Shown here: piece after piece, positions 8,584 to 18,808 of the stretch | Position numbering within the stretch: position 1 is the stretch's first letter | Layout of the letters: each line of letters starts with the position of its first letter | Source: Actinomycetes bacterium | GTDB taxonomy: Bacteria > Actinomycetota > Actinomycetes > Actinomycetales > Microbacteriaceae | NCBI GenBank assembly: GCA_029779645.1 | Contig: JAKPAC010000040.1 | Location: 62,001-126,000 of the forward strand | Length of the DNA: 64,000 nt | Reading direction: 5' to 3' | The notes under the pieces: generated by a model | The model's database searches: none | Told to the model about the DNA's origin: nothing | Seen by the model: the letters and a program-made list of their open reading frames with translations, nothing else | Made by a program: the position numbers and the translations under genes

Positions 8584-9204
8584 CTAGTCGAGCGGCGTCG
8601 CCTCGGCGCGGTCGATGCGGTCGACCCACTGGTCGAGCGGCACGGTGAGCGCCGACTCGTGCTCGTCGGAGGCGACGAACGCGGTCGCGGTCTCGGCATC
8701 CGACCACCAGACCTGGATGATGAACAGGCCGGCCGCCTCGTCGACATAGGCGCGCGAGGCGTGCACGCCCTCGGCCGACTCGAGCGCCTTGCGGCCGCTC
8801 GTGCGCCAGAACTCGCGAAGCGCGGGGATGCTCGCGTTGTCGCGGATGCGCGCGCGGATGATGCGCACGTGCCCGGCGTCGTCGCGCTCGAGGGGTGCGG
8901 GCGGGGCGAGCAGCAGGACGTCCTCGAGGCCGTCGCGCACGGTGATCTTCGCCGAGCGCTCGCCCATCGTGCCGCCGATGGCCTGGTGCCCCGGCGAGGC
9001 GAAGTACGCGTCGAACTGCTCCGGCTGCTCCCACAGCGTCATCACGCGCAGGAGCCCGGGCTGCTCGACCGAGTCGAGCACGAAGCCGCGGACGAAGCCG
9101 GGCTCGTTCGTGGGGTGCGAGGTCTCGGGGTCGCGCCAGTGGGCGAGGACCTCGTCGCGGCGGGCGGGGTCGTACTCGAACTGGGTGTAGCGGGCGTACG
9201 TCAT
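8584..9204 (-). CDS. Double antibiotic-monooxygenase-like (ABM/Dabb-fold) protein
   Basis: 206 residues that read as two ferredoxin-like half barrels in tandem. The first (residues ~1-100) begins MTYARYTQFEYDPAR and includes VMTLWEQPEQFDAYF. The second (~110-200) begins HVRIIRARIRDNAS and includes IIQVWWSDAETATAF. Single ABM proteins dimerise to form a barrel, so this fusion should make an intramolecular pseudo-dimer. No cofactor is evident; members of the fold degrade haem or oxidise quinone-like compounds, but the role here is unknown. The MocR gene is divergent from it. Confidence 0.65.
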   Translation of the reverse strand: MTYARYTQFEYDPARRDEVLAHWRDPETSHPTNEPGFVRGFVLDSVEQPGLLRVMTLWEQPEQFDAYFASPGHQAIGGTMGERSAKITVRDGLEDVLLLAPPAPLERDDAGHVRIIRARIRDNASIPALREFWRTSGRKALESAEGVHASRAYVDEAAGLFIIQVWWSDAETATAFVASDEHESALTVPLDQWVDRIDRAEATPLD

Positions 9205-9316
9205 CTGGCGCGTTCCTTTCGGGGCGGGGCTCATCCGAGGCGTCGGCGCTCGCCCGGTCAAGCGCCACGATAGCAACGGACTTCGCAGGCCGATCGGGCC
9301 TGTTACGGCGCGATAT

Positions 9317-9329
9317 TCTTGAGACAAGA
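9317..9329. promoter_or_regulatory. Inverted repeat at the MocR-type gene promoter
   Basis: TCTTG-AGA-CAAGA overlaps a TATTCT -10-like hexamer (9314-9319), 20 bp before the ATG of the divergent regulator gene. The position fits autorepression by a GntR-type winged helix. Confidence 0.4.
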
Positions 9330-9348
9330 CGCGTGGAAAGGGCCCGGA

Positions 9349-10791
9349 ATGGATGACGCAGCGCTGCTGTCGCGCTTGGCCCTCGAGATCGACCACCCCA
9401 ACGCCACGCGCCTCGCGAACGCGGTGGTCGCCCTGATCGAAGCCGGCGACATCCCACCCGAGTACAAGCTCCCGCCGATCCGCATGGTCGCGGACGCGCT
9501 CGGGATGAGCCCCGCCGCGGTGGGGCAGTCGTGGAAGCAGCTTCGCGCCAAGGGCGTGATCGAGACCAAGACGCGGGGCGGCACGACGGTGCTCGGCCCG
9601 CCGCGCGCGCAGCACCCGCTGCGCTTCGCGCAGCTGCGCGACGTGGTCGGGCGCACCCGCGTCGACCTGGGGCGCCCGAGGCCGGACTCGCGGCTGCTTC
9701 CCGACCTCGGCGGCGCGCTCGCCGAGGTGGTGCGGCGGGCCGACGACCTCAACCGCTCCGATCCGCCGCCGATCACCCCCGAGCTGCGCGCCGCGGTCGA
9801 GCGGCACTGGCCGTTCGCCGCCGGCGCGGTGGTCGCCGTGCACCGCGGCATCGACGGCGTCGAGCATGCGCTGACCGCCATGCTCGAGCGCGGCGACGTG
9901 GTCGCGGTGGAAGACCCGACCGTGCCTCGCGTGCTCGACATCATCGACCGCATCGGCGCCCGCGCCCTCCCGATCGGCTGGCAGGACGACGGCCCGGATC
10001 TGCGCGAGCTGACCCGCGCGTTCCACGCGGGGGCGAAGGTGTTCGTGCTGCAGCCGAACGGCCATTCGCCCACCGGGCTCTCGGTGAGCCGATCGTGGAT
10101 CGACGAGGCGGCCGAGCTCGTGCGCCGCGCCGACGCGCGCGTGGTGGAGTTCGACAACTTCCCGCTGCTGCATCCCGAGCGCCGGACGCTGGGGCGCCAC
10201 GTGCCTGGGGCGACCGTGCTGGTCGAGGGGTACAGCCACTCGCACGGACTCGACATCCAGGTGGCCGTCGTCGGCGGGCCGAAGGCCGTGATCGCGCGGA
10301 TCGAGCAGCAGATCGCCTACTCGCACCGCTGGGTGAGCCGGGTGATGCAGGACGCGCTCGCGGCGCAGCTCGCCTCGGCGGAGGCATCCATCGTCGTGCG
10401 CGACGCGTCGGAGGAGTATCAGCGCCGCCACGCGCAGGCCCGGGACTGGCTGACGGCGCGCGGCTTCGCGATGGCCGAGGCCACGAGCGCACCGTCGCTG
10501 TGGATCCCCGTCGTCGACGATGAGGCCGTGGTGCGGCGGCTCGCAGAACGGGGGATCGGGGTGCTGCCCGGGAGCGTGTTCGAGCAGCGACGCGGCGCGC
10601 GGCGGCACATCCACGTGAACGCCGCGCTGCCGCTGGCGGAGCTGGGCGACGACCTCGAGCAGATCGCCGAGGTGGCAGAGTCGGTGGCCGAGGAGGCCCT
10701 CGCGCAGCGCCGCGAGCGCTACCGGGCCGAGCGGCACCAGCTCGAAGACGCACCGGCCGACCCGAGCCAGTGGTCGGGGTACATGATCTGA
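9349..10791 (+). CDS. MocR-type regulator (GntR HTH + aminotransferase-like domain) without the PLP lysine
   Basis: 480 residues. The N-terminal winged helix (about 10-80) includes IPPEYKLPPIRMVADALGMSPAAVGQSWKQL. A fold-type I aminotransferase-like domain follows (EDPTVPRVLDIIDRIGARALPI, VFVLQPNGHSPTGLSVS, FDNFPLLHPE). The family site usually reads SFSKSHGPDLR; here it is GYSHSHGLDIQ, so the PLP lysine is His297 and the phosphate-contacting arginine is Gln304. PLP cannot be bound as an aldimine, so the sensor must bind something else or nothing. The start at 9349 follows GGAAAGG. It is probably a transcription factor for itself and the divergent ABM-like gene. Confidence 0.8.
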   Translation: MDDAALLSRLALEIDHPNATRLANAVVALIEAGDIPPEYKLPPIRMVADALGMSPAAVGQSWKQLRAKGVIETKTRGGTTVLGPPRAQHPLRFAQLRDVVGRTRVDLGRPRPDSRLLPDLGGALAEVVRRADDLNRSDPPPITPELRAAVERHWPFAAGAVVAVHRGIDGVEHALTAMLERGDVVAVEDPTVPRVLDIIDRIGARALPIGWQDDGPDLRELTRAFHAGAKVFVLQPNGHSPTGLSVSRSWIDEAAELVRRADARVVEFDNFPLLHPERRTLGRHVPGATVLVEGYSHSHGLDIQVAVVGGPKAVIARIEQQIAYSHRWVSRVMQDALAAQLASAEASIVVRDASEEYQRRHAQARDWLTARGFAMAEATSAPSLWIPVVDDEAVVRRLAERGIGVLPGSVFEQRRGARRHIHVNAALPLAELGDDLEQIAEVAESVAEEALAQRRERYRAERHQLEDAPADPSQWSGYMI

Positions 10792-10847
10792 TTCGAGCGC
10801 CTGGCACGACGGCGCCCGGAAACCGTCCGCGCCGCGCCGCGCGGGGC

Positions 10848-10853
10848 TACGGT
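10848..10853 (+). promoter_or_regulatory. -10 hexamer of msrA, leaderless
   Basis: TACGGT, then 6 nt, then the msrA ATG. No ribosome binding site fits in the spacer. Confidence 0.6.
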
Positions 10854-10859
10854 TGAGAC

Positions 10860-11387
10860 ATGGACGACACCGGCGCAATCACACACATCCCCGGCACCGA
10901 GACCGCCGTGCTCGCGGGCGGCTGCTTCTGGGGCATGCAGGACCTGATCCGCAGGCAGCCCGGCGTGCGCCAGTCCCGCGTCGGCTACACGGGCGGGGCG
11001 AACGCGCACCCGACGTATCGCAACCATCCCGGTCACGCCGAGGCGATCGAGATCGTGTTCGACCCGGGCGCGACCAGCTACCGCGACATCCTGTCGTTCT
11101 TCTTCCAGATCCACGACCCCTCGACCCTCGACCGGCAGGGCAACGACGTGGGCTCGAGCTACCGATCGGCGATCTTCCCGCTGAGCGCCGAGCAGGAGCG
11201 CGTGGCGCGCGAGACGATCGCCGATGTGGATGCCTCGGGCCTGTGGCCGGGCAAGGTGGTCACCACGATCGAGGCCGAGGCCCCGTTCTGGGAGGCCGAG
11301 CCCGAGCACCAGGACTACCTGGAGCGCATCCCGAACGGCTACACGTGCCACTTCGTGCGCCCGGGGTGGGTGCTGCCGAAGCGCTGA
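10860..11387 (+). CDS. msrA: Peptide-methionine (S)-S-oxide reductase
   Basis: 175 residues. The catalytic motif GGCFWG is at residues ~20-25, followed by GYTGG, then [15 protein letters not shown] with the conserved HAE, and [16 protein letters not shown]. It reduces the S-epimer of methionine sulfoxide in oxidised proteins or free methionine. The C-terminus is short, and resolving cysteines are not obvious beyond Cys in YTCHFVRPG. It stands alone, convergent with sufU. Confidence 0.95.
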   Translation: MDDTGAITHIPGTETAVLAGGCFWGMQDLIRRQPGVRQSRVGYTGGANAHPTYRNHPGHAEAIEIVFDPGATSYRDILSFFFQIHDPSTLDRQGNDVGSSYRSAIFPLSAEQERVARETIADVDASGLWPGKVVTTIEAEAPFWEAEPEHQDYLERIPNGYTCHFVRPGWVLPKR

Positions 11388-11433
11388 CGGCGCGCTCGGG
11401 GCGCCGCCGCGGTGCGGCTCTGCGGCGGTGCGC

Positions 11434-13211
<1,778 letters not shown>

Positions 13212-13317
13212 TCAAGTGTGCCCGGCCCACCTGGGTGCGAGGTCATCGTGACGGCACGGGTCGCTGGGAGGTGCGCCGCGGCGCGGGGCGCCTGAACGCA
13301 ATGTCGGAGGTGGTCTC

Positions 13318-13323
13318 TAGCCT
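13318..13323 (+). promoter_or_regulatory. -10 hexamer of sbcD, leaderless
   Basis: TAGCCT is followed by 6 nt (TGGAGC) and the sbcD ATG. Confidence 0.6.
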
Positions 13324-13329
13324 TGGAGC

Positions 13330-14487
13330 ATGAGGATCCTGCACACCTCCGACTGGCACATCGGCCGCACGTTCCACGGGCACAGCACGCTCGATGCGCT
13401 CGCCGAGGTGCTCGGTGCGCTGGTCGAGGAGGTTCGCGCGCGGGCGATCGACGTGGTGGTCGTCGCGGGCGACGTGTTCGACTCGGCGACGCCCTCGGCC
13501 GCCTGCTACCCAGTGCTGAGCGCCGCGCTGTCGGGGCTGCGCGCGGCGGGCGCGAGGGTGGTCATCACGAGCGGCAATCACGACTCGGCCGCGCGCCTGG
13601 GGTTCATGGCCGAGTTCACGCGCGACGCGGGCATCCACATCCTCACCGATCCGGCGGCGGTGGGTGCGCCCGTGGTGATCGACGACGAGCATGGGCCAGT
13701 CCTGTTCTACGGCATCCCCTACCTCGAGCCCTCGATCGTGCGGGCTCAGTGGCCGGGCGTGGCGATGCGGACCCAGGCGCAGGCGCTCGAGCACGCGATG
13801 TCGCTCGTGCGTGGCGACCTCGCGGCGCGACCCGCGGTGCGCTCGGTCGCGGTCTCGCACTGCTTCGCGGCGGGCACCGCGCCGAGCCCCGGGGTCGAGC
13901 GCGACATCCAGTCGGGCGGCATCGACGTCGTGCCGCTGTCGACCTTCGACGGCCCCGACTACGTCGCGCTCGGGCACATCCACGGCCGTGCCGTGCTGAG
14001 CGAGCGCATCCGCTACTGCGGCGCACCCCTGTTCTTCTCCTTCAGCGAGCAGCACAAGGCGCGGGGCGCGTGGATCGTCGAGCTGGATGCCGCGGGGCTC
14101 GCGTCCGTCGAATGGATGGCGCTGCCCGTGCCGCGCGCGCTCGTGACGCTCACGGGCACGCTCGACGAGCTGCTGGAGCGCGAGGAGTACGAGCGGCACA
14201 CGGGCGAATGGGTATGCGCCGTGCTCACCGACGCGGTGCCGCCGATCGATCCGATGCGCAAGCTGCAGGCCCGCTTCCCGTGGTGCGCGACGCTGATGCT
14301 GAAGCCGCCCGCGCGCGAGAGCGACGGCCGCGACTACGGGCAGCGGGTGCGTGCCGCGGCGAGCGATCTCGAGCTCGTCGACGCCTTTCTCGGGCACGTG
14401 CGCGCCGGCACGGGGCTCTCCGACGCGGAGCGCGACCTCATCGGCGACGTGCTCGATGCGCACGCGAGCGCGGAGGTGCTCGCGTGA
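13330..14487 (+). CDS. sbcD: Exonuclease SbcCD, nuclease subunit D
   Basis: 385 residues, a calcineurin-like metallophosphoesterase (Mre11 homologue). Metal motifs: HTSDWHIG, VVAGDVFD, TSGNHDS, and later VSHCF and LGHIHG. With SbcC it cleaves DNA hairpins and protein-blocked ends. The stop overlaps the sbcC GTG start. Confidence 0.95.
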   Translation: MRILHTSDWHIGRTFHGHSTLDALAEVLGALVEEVRARAIDVVVVAGDVFDSATPSAACYPVLSAALSGLRAAGARVVITSGNHDSAARLGFMAEFTRDAGIHILTDPAAVGAPVVIDDEHGPVLFYGIPYLEPSIVRAQWPGVAMRTQAQALEHAMSLVRGDLAARPAVRSVAVSHCFAAGTAPSPGVERDIQSGGIDVVPLSTFDGPDYVALGHIHGRAVLSERIRYCGAPLFFSFSEQHKARGAWIVELDAAGLASVEWMALPVPRALVTLTGTLDELLEREEYERHTGEWVCAVLTDAVPPIDPMRKLQARFPWCATLMLKPPARESDGRDYGQRVRAAASDLELVDAFLGHVRAGTGLSDAERDLIGDVLDAHASAEVLA

Positions 14488-17400
14488 GGGTGCACCGGCT
14501 CGAGATCGAGGGGTTCGGCCCGTTTCGTGGTGCGCAGGCGATCGATTTCGACGGCTTCGCCGACGACGGCATCTTCCTGATCACCGGCAAGACCGGCGCA
14601 GGCAAGTCGAGCATCCTGGATGCCATCTGCTTCGCGCTGTATGAGAGCGTGCCGCGATACGAGGGCGGTGCGCGCCGGGTGCGCAGTGACCACGCTCGCG
14701 ACGGCGAGCCGTCGCGCGTCGCGCTCGAGTTCAGCACCGCCGCGGGGCGATACCGCGTCGAGCGCACGCCGGAGTACCTGCGGCCGAAGAAGCACGGAGC
14801 GGGCATGACGCCGCAGAAGGCCACGGCGCAGCTCGCGCAGTGGGTGGACGGCGACTGGGTGGGGCTCGCCGCGCGCGGCAAGGAGGTCGGTGAGCTGCTC
14901 GGCGAGATCATCGGACTCACCCGCGAGCAGTTCCTCCAGGTGATCCTCCTCGCGCAGAACAGGTTCGCGCAGTTTCTGCAGGCCGAGCAGCCGCAGCGGC
15001 AGGCGCTGCTGCGCACGCTGTTCGGCACGCGCCGCTTCGAGGACTACGAGACCGCGCTCGAGACGCGGCGCAGAGACGCGCGAACCCGACTCGAACGCGG
15101 GGGCGACGGGCTCGAGTCGGCGGTGCTGCGGGCGGAGGGCGCGCTGGCCGAGGCGCACGCGCTGCACGCCCAGGGGGAGGCCGTGCACGCAGAGGCGACG
15201 GGCCTCGGCGAATCGGGCGACGCGGGCGGCTCCGGCGCGCTGACCGCGCGCATCGCCGCCTGTGAGCTCGGCGCGCTGCGTGTGGTCGCATGGGTGCAGG
15301 CAGGCGAGGCGGGCCTCGAGGCGCTCGCGGCCGAGCGGGGTCGTCTCGAGGCGGAGGTGAGCCGCCTCGAGGCCGTCGCGGCTCATCAGCGGCGACGAGA
15401 CGCGTCGCTGCTCGCGCTGGCCGAGATCGACGACGCCGAGGCCGGCATCGCCGCGAGCCGCGAGGAGGTCCGCCTCGCGCGCGAGGCGGCGGCGGTGCGA
15501 CACGCGATCGAGGCCGCGCTCCTCGCTGCGGACGCGCGGGCGAGCGCGGAGGCGCAGCTGGAGTCAGCGGAGCTCGCGTGGCGCGAGGCGGGTGAGCCCG
15601 AGGTAGCTGACGATGCCCTCGCGCCGCTCCTCGACACCCGGGTGCGCGCCAGCGGGGGTCTCGACGACATGCTCGCGCTCGAGCGGGCGCTGCCGGAGCA
15701 GGCGGCGCAGGTGGCGGCGCTCGACGCGCAGACGGACGAGCTCGGGCAGGCGATCGAGGCGGCCGAGGCCGCCGCGGCGCTCGCCCCCGCGCGAGTTCGC
15801 GAGCTCGACGAGGCCATCGCACAGGCATACACCCAGGCTGCGCGCGTCGACGACGATCGAAGCGCCGTCGCAGACCTGGTGGCCGCCGTCGACGCCGCGG
15901 GCGAGGCCGAATCGATCGCGCAGCTCGCGCTCGCGGCGCAGCGCGGGCTGCGCGATCGAGGCGCCGAGCTCACGGCGGCATCGGGCGAGGTCGACCGGCT
16001 CCGCGAGCTGCGCTTTCGGGGCATCGCGGGCGAGCTGGCCGCGGCGCTCGTGGCCGGCGAGCCGTGCCAGGTGTGTGGTGCGCTTGAGCATCCCGCACCT
16101 CGCATCGGCGACGGCGAGCCGATCACGCAGGAGCAGATTGACGAGGCGATGGCGATTCGCGATGCCTGCATCGAGCGCGAGCGGGCCGCCGCCGAGCACG
16201 CGCGCGCAGCCGAGCAGTCACTCGCCGATGCGCGCGTGCGGTCGGGTGGGCGAGAGCTGGGTGCGCTGCGGCCGCTGCTCGCGGCTGCCGAGGCACAGCT
16301 GACGGCCGCCGAAGTCGTCGCCGCGCGCCACGGCGAGCTTGTCACCGCACGAGCCGCGCTGCTCGCGCGGCACGAGTCGGCCGCCCGTGAGCTCGACGAG
16401 ACGCGCACGCAGCACAGCGCCGTCATCGCGCGGCGGGGACAGGCGCAGGGCGAGCATCGGGCCGCCCGCACCCAGGTCGAGGCGGCGCGCGCAGGCTTCG
16501 CATCGGTGCGCGAGCGCCGCGAAGACGCGGAGCGCGGAATCGAGCGGGCCCGGGAGCTCGCGCAGGCGCGAGCCGAGCGCGAGCGCTGCGCGGCGGCGGA
16601 TGCCGCGGCGACCGTGGCGCGCGACGTCGCGCTGGGCGGGCACGGATTCGCCTCGTCCGCGCAGGCGCTCGAAGCGCTCCGCACCGACGCCGAGGTCGCG
16701 GCGATGGAGGCTCGCGTGCGAGCGCACGGCGAGCAGCGGGCTCACCACAGGTCGGTGCTGCTCGAGCCCGAGCTGCTCGCCCTCCCGGAGGAGCCCGTCG
16801 ACACCGAGCACGCCCGCGCCGCGAGCGCAGAGGCGAAGGGGCGACACGACGTCGCCCTGCGTGCGCAGCTTCGCATCGAGGCGCTCGCGCGCCAGCTGCG
16901 CGAGGCGATCGACGAGGCGGCGCGCCGCGGCGGAGCGGTGGCCGAGCTCGACGCCGAGCACGCGCTGATCGAGGGCCTGGCGAATGCCGTCGCCGGCCGC
17001 GCGCCGAACACGCACCGCATGAAGCTCGAGGCGTTCGTGCTCGCCGCCGAGCTGGAGGAGATCGTCGAGGCGGCGAACCGGCGCCTCGCGATCATGTCTG
17101 GCGAGCGGTACCGCCTCGAGCACAGTGACGAGCTCGCGGCGCGCGGCAAGCAGTCGGGGCTCGGGCTCGCGGTGCTCGATCAGCACACCGGCCGCCTCCG
17201 GCCCACGCACTCGCTCTCCGGCGGCGAGACCTTCCTCGCCTCGCTCGCGCTGGCGCTCGGCCTCGCCGAGGTCGTGTCGGCGCGTGCCGGCGGCATCACG
17301 CTCGACACGCTGTTCATCGACGAGGGCTTCGGCTCGCTCGACGGCGCCACCCTCGAGATCGCGATGGCCACGCTCGATGACCTTCGCCAGGGCGGTCGGG

Positions 17401-17531
17401 TGGTCGGGCTGATCAGCCACGTCGAGGCGATGAAGGAGCAGATCCACGCTCACCTGCTGGTCGATGTCGCCCCGCAGGGGTGGAGCGAGGTGCGATCGCT
17501 CGTGGCCGCTGCGGACATCCCCCTCGGGTAG
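14484..17531 (+). CDS. sbcC: Exonuclease SbcCD, ATPase subunit C
   Basis: 1015 residues, SMC-like. The N-terminal ATPase half has Walker A GKTGAGKSS near residue 37. Two long Ala/Glu/Arg-rich coiled-coil arms flank a zinc hook CQVC (528-531). The C-terminal half has the signature LSGGETF, Walker B IDEGFGSLD and the switch GLISHVEAM. It is Rad50-like and works with SbcD in DNA end processing. The GTG at 14484 overlaps the sbcD stop (GTGA). The coil arms are very GC-rich with almost no introduced aromatics, typical for this family. Confidence 0.95.
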   Translation: MRVHRLEIEGFGPFRGAQAIDFDGFADDGIFLITGKTGAGKSSILDAICFALYESVPRYEGGARRVRSDHARDGEPSRVALEFSTAAGRYRVERTPEYLRPKKHGAGMTPQKATAQLAQWVDGDWVGLAARGKEVGELLGEIIGLTREQFLQVILLAQNRFAQFLQAEQPQRQALLRTLFGTRRFEDYETALETRRRDARTRLERGGDGLESAVLRAEGALAEAHALHAQGEAVHAEATGLGESGDAGGSGALTARIAACELGALRVVAWVQAGEAGLEALAAERGRLEAEVSRLEAVAAHQRRRDASLLALAEIDDAEAGIAASREEVRLAREAAAVRHAIEAALLAADARASAEAQLESAELAWREAGEPEVADDALAPLLDTRVRASGGLDDMLALERALPEQAAQVAALDAQTDELGQAIEAAEAAAALAPARVRELDEAIAQAYTQAARVDDDRSAVADLVAAVDAAGEAESIAQLALAAQRGLRDRGAELTAASGEVDRLRELRFRGIAGELAAALVAGEPCQVCGALEHPAPRIGDGEPITQEQIDEAMAIRDACIERERAAAEHARAAEQSLADARVRSGGRELGALRPLLAAAEAQLTAAEVVAARHGELVTARAALLARHESAARELDETRTQHSAVIARRGQAQGEHRAARTQVEAARAGFASVRERREDAERGIERARELAQARAERERCAAADAAATVARDVALGGHGFASSAQALEALRTDAEVAAMEARVRAHGEQRAHHRSVLLEPELLALPEEPVDTEHARAASAEAKGRHDVALRAQLRIEALARQLREAIDEAARRGGAVAELDAEHALIEGLANAVAGRAPNTHRMKLEAFVLAAELEEIVEAANRRLAIMSGERYRLEHSDELAARGKQSGLGLAVLDQHTGRLRPTHSLSGGETFLASLALALGLAEVVSARAGGITLDTLFIDEGFGSLDGATLEIAMATLDDLRQGGRVVGLISHVEAMKEQIHAHLLVDVAPQGWSEVRSLVAAADIPLG

Positions 17532-17613
17532 CGTCACACGGCGCACGGCGTGGGCGCCCGGAGTGGATCGCGCCCTCTGCGGCACCCCGTGCAGGAACCC
17601 CGTGGACGCGTGA

Positions 17614-17641
17614 GCGGCTCGGGTCCGCAGACCCGAGCCGC
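17614..17641. terminator. Bidirectional hairpin between sbcC and a convergent gene
   Basis: A perfect 12-bp stem (arm GCGGCTCGGGTC) with a CGCA tetraloop, between convergent genes. No T-tract. Confidence 0.65.
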
Positions 17642-17673
17642 CCAGTGCGCTGCGCGTGGCGCAGACGCGGGTG

Positions 17674-18645
17674 CTACTCGACGAGGTACGCGCGCGCGTT
17701 CTCGGCGACGACGTCGAAGAACGCACCGGCCGCCTCGAGCGAGATGCCGCCCGAGGACGCCATCGACTCGACGAACGCGGTGCGGAACTCCTCCTCCGCG
17801 CCAGCGTCCATGAGGCCGCCGGCGATCTTGTCCTGCGCGACGATGGCCTGGCCGAGCGCGAGCAGTACCGAGTCGGGGAACATCGCAGCGACCAGCTCGG
17901 GCGTCGCGTTCGGGATCTCCGCCGTCAAGATGCGCACGACCTCGGGCTTCGCGACTCGGATGAAGGCAGCCTCGTCGTAGGCGCCGGGCACGGCCTCCTC
18001 CGCGGCGTCGCCCTCATCGGCGGGCGTCTCGTCGACCCACGAGTCGTCCTCCTCGGACGACGACGAGTCGTTCCAGTTGTTCGGGTTCTCGAGGTAGCTC
18101 ACTGCCGCGAGCCCGATGAAGTACAGGATGACCATGACGATCGAGACGATCCAGCCGACCACCGAGATGATCAGCGCGGCGATCGACATTCCCTTGCCGC
18201 CCATCTTCTTCACCAGCGCCACGATCGCGATCACGAACGCGGGCAGGAGCAGCACTCCGGCGAACAGGTTCACGCCGGGGATGAATGACATGAGCAGGCC
18301 GAGCACGGCGAGCACGAGCGCGATGATCGCGAGCGTCTTGGGACGCGCGCCACCCGGTGCGGGAGGCGCGACCGGCTGGCCGTAGACCGGCTGTCCGTAG
18401 CCGGGCTGCTCGTACCCGGGCGCCGGCGGCTGACCGTATGCCGGGGGCTGGCCGTACGCGGGGGGCTGGCCGTACGCGGGCTGCTCAGGCTGCGGGGCGC
18501 CGGGGTAGCCGGGCGCCTGACCGTACGGCGGCACCGGAGGCTGCTCGGTCGGAAAACCGCCTGCGGGGTACGCGGCGGTCGGCTGCTCCCCGTCGAACGG
18601 CGGCGTCGGCTCGCCGGGCTGCTGGGGGTCTTGGGGAATGCTCAC
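17674..18645 (-). CDS. Proline-rich DUF4190-like membrane protein
   Basis: 323 residues. The first ~125 residues are a Pro/Gly/Gln/Tyr-rich cytoplasmic tail with the repeat AYGQPPAYGQPPAYGQPPA. Two or three membrane segments follow (IIALVLAVLGLLMSFIPG, LLLPAFVIAIVALV, ISVVGWIVSIVMVILYFIG), the DUF4190/ YckD-type pattern. After an acidic linker (SSSSEEDDSWVDE) comes a C-terminal helical domain of ~100 residues that recurs in actinobacterial surface proteins. The start is a GTG preceded by AGAGGAAC. The function is unknown; proline-rich tails often dock partners. Confidence 0.6.
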   Translation of the reverse strand: MSIPQDPQQPGEPTPPFDGEQPTAAYPAGGFPTEQPPVPPYGQAPGYPGAPQPEQPAYGQPPAYGQPPAYGQPPAPGYEQPGYGQPVYGQPVAPPAPGGARPKTLAIIALVLAVLGLLMSFIPGVNLFAGVLLLPAFVIAIVALVKKMGGKGMSIAALIISVVGWIVSIVMVILYFIGLAAVSYLENPNNWNDSSSSEEDDSWVDETPADEGDAAEEAVPGAYDEAAFIRVAKPEVVRILTAEIPNATPELVAAMFPDSVLLALGQAIVAQDKIAGGLMDAGAEEEFRTAFVESMASSGGISLEAAGAFFDVVAENARAYLVE

Positions 18646-18808
18646 TGGGGTTCCTCTGCTGCGGGGACTGCTGAATTTCCAGCCTATCGGCGTCTTTTCG
18701 GCTTTCTGGTGCGTTCGGGCCGAGAATCCGGATCCCGCGCGAGAATGCGGGCGGCATGCTGCCGTGTCCGTGGCGCCGGGTAGCGTGTCTGGCAACACGG
18801 GGGAGCGC

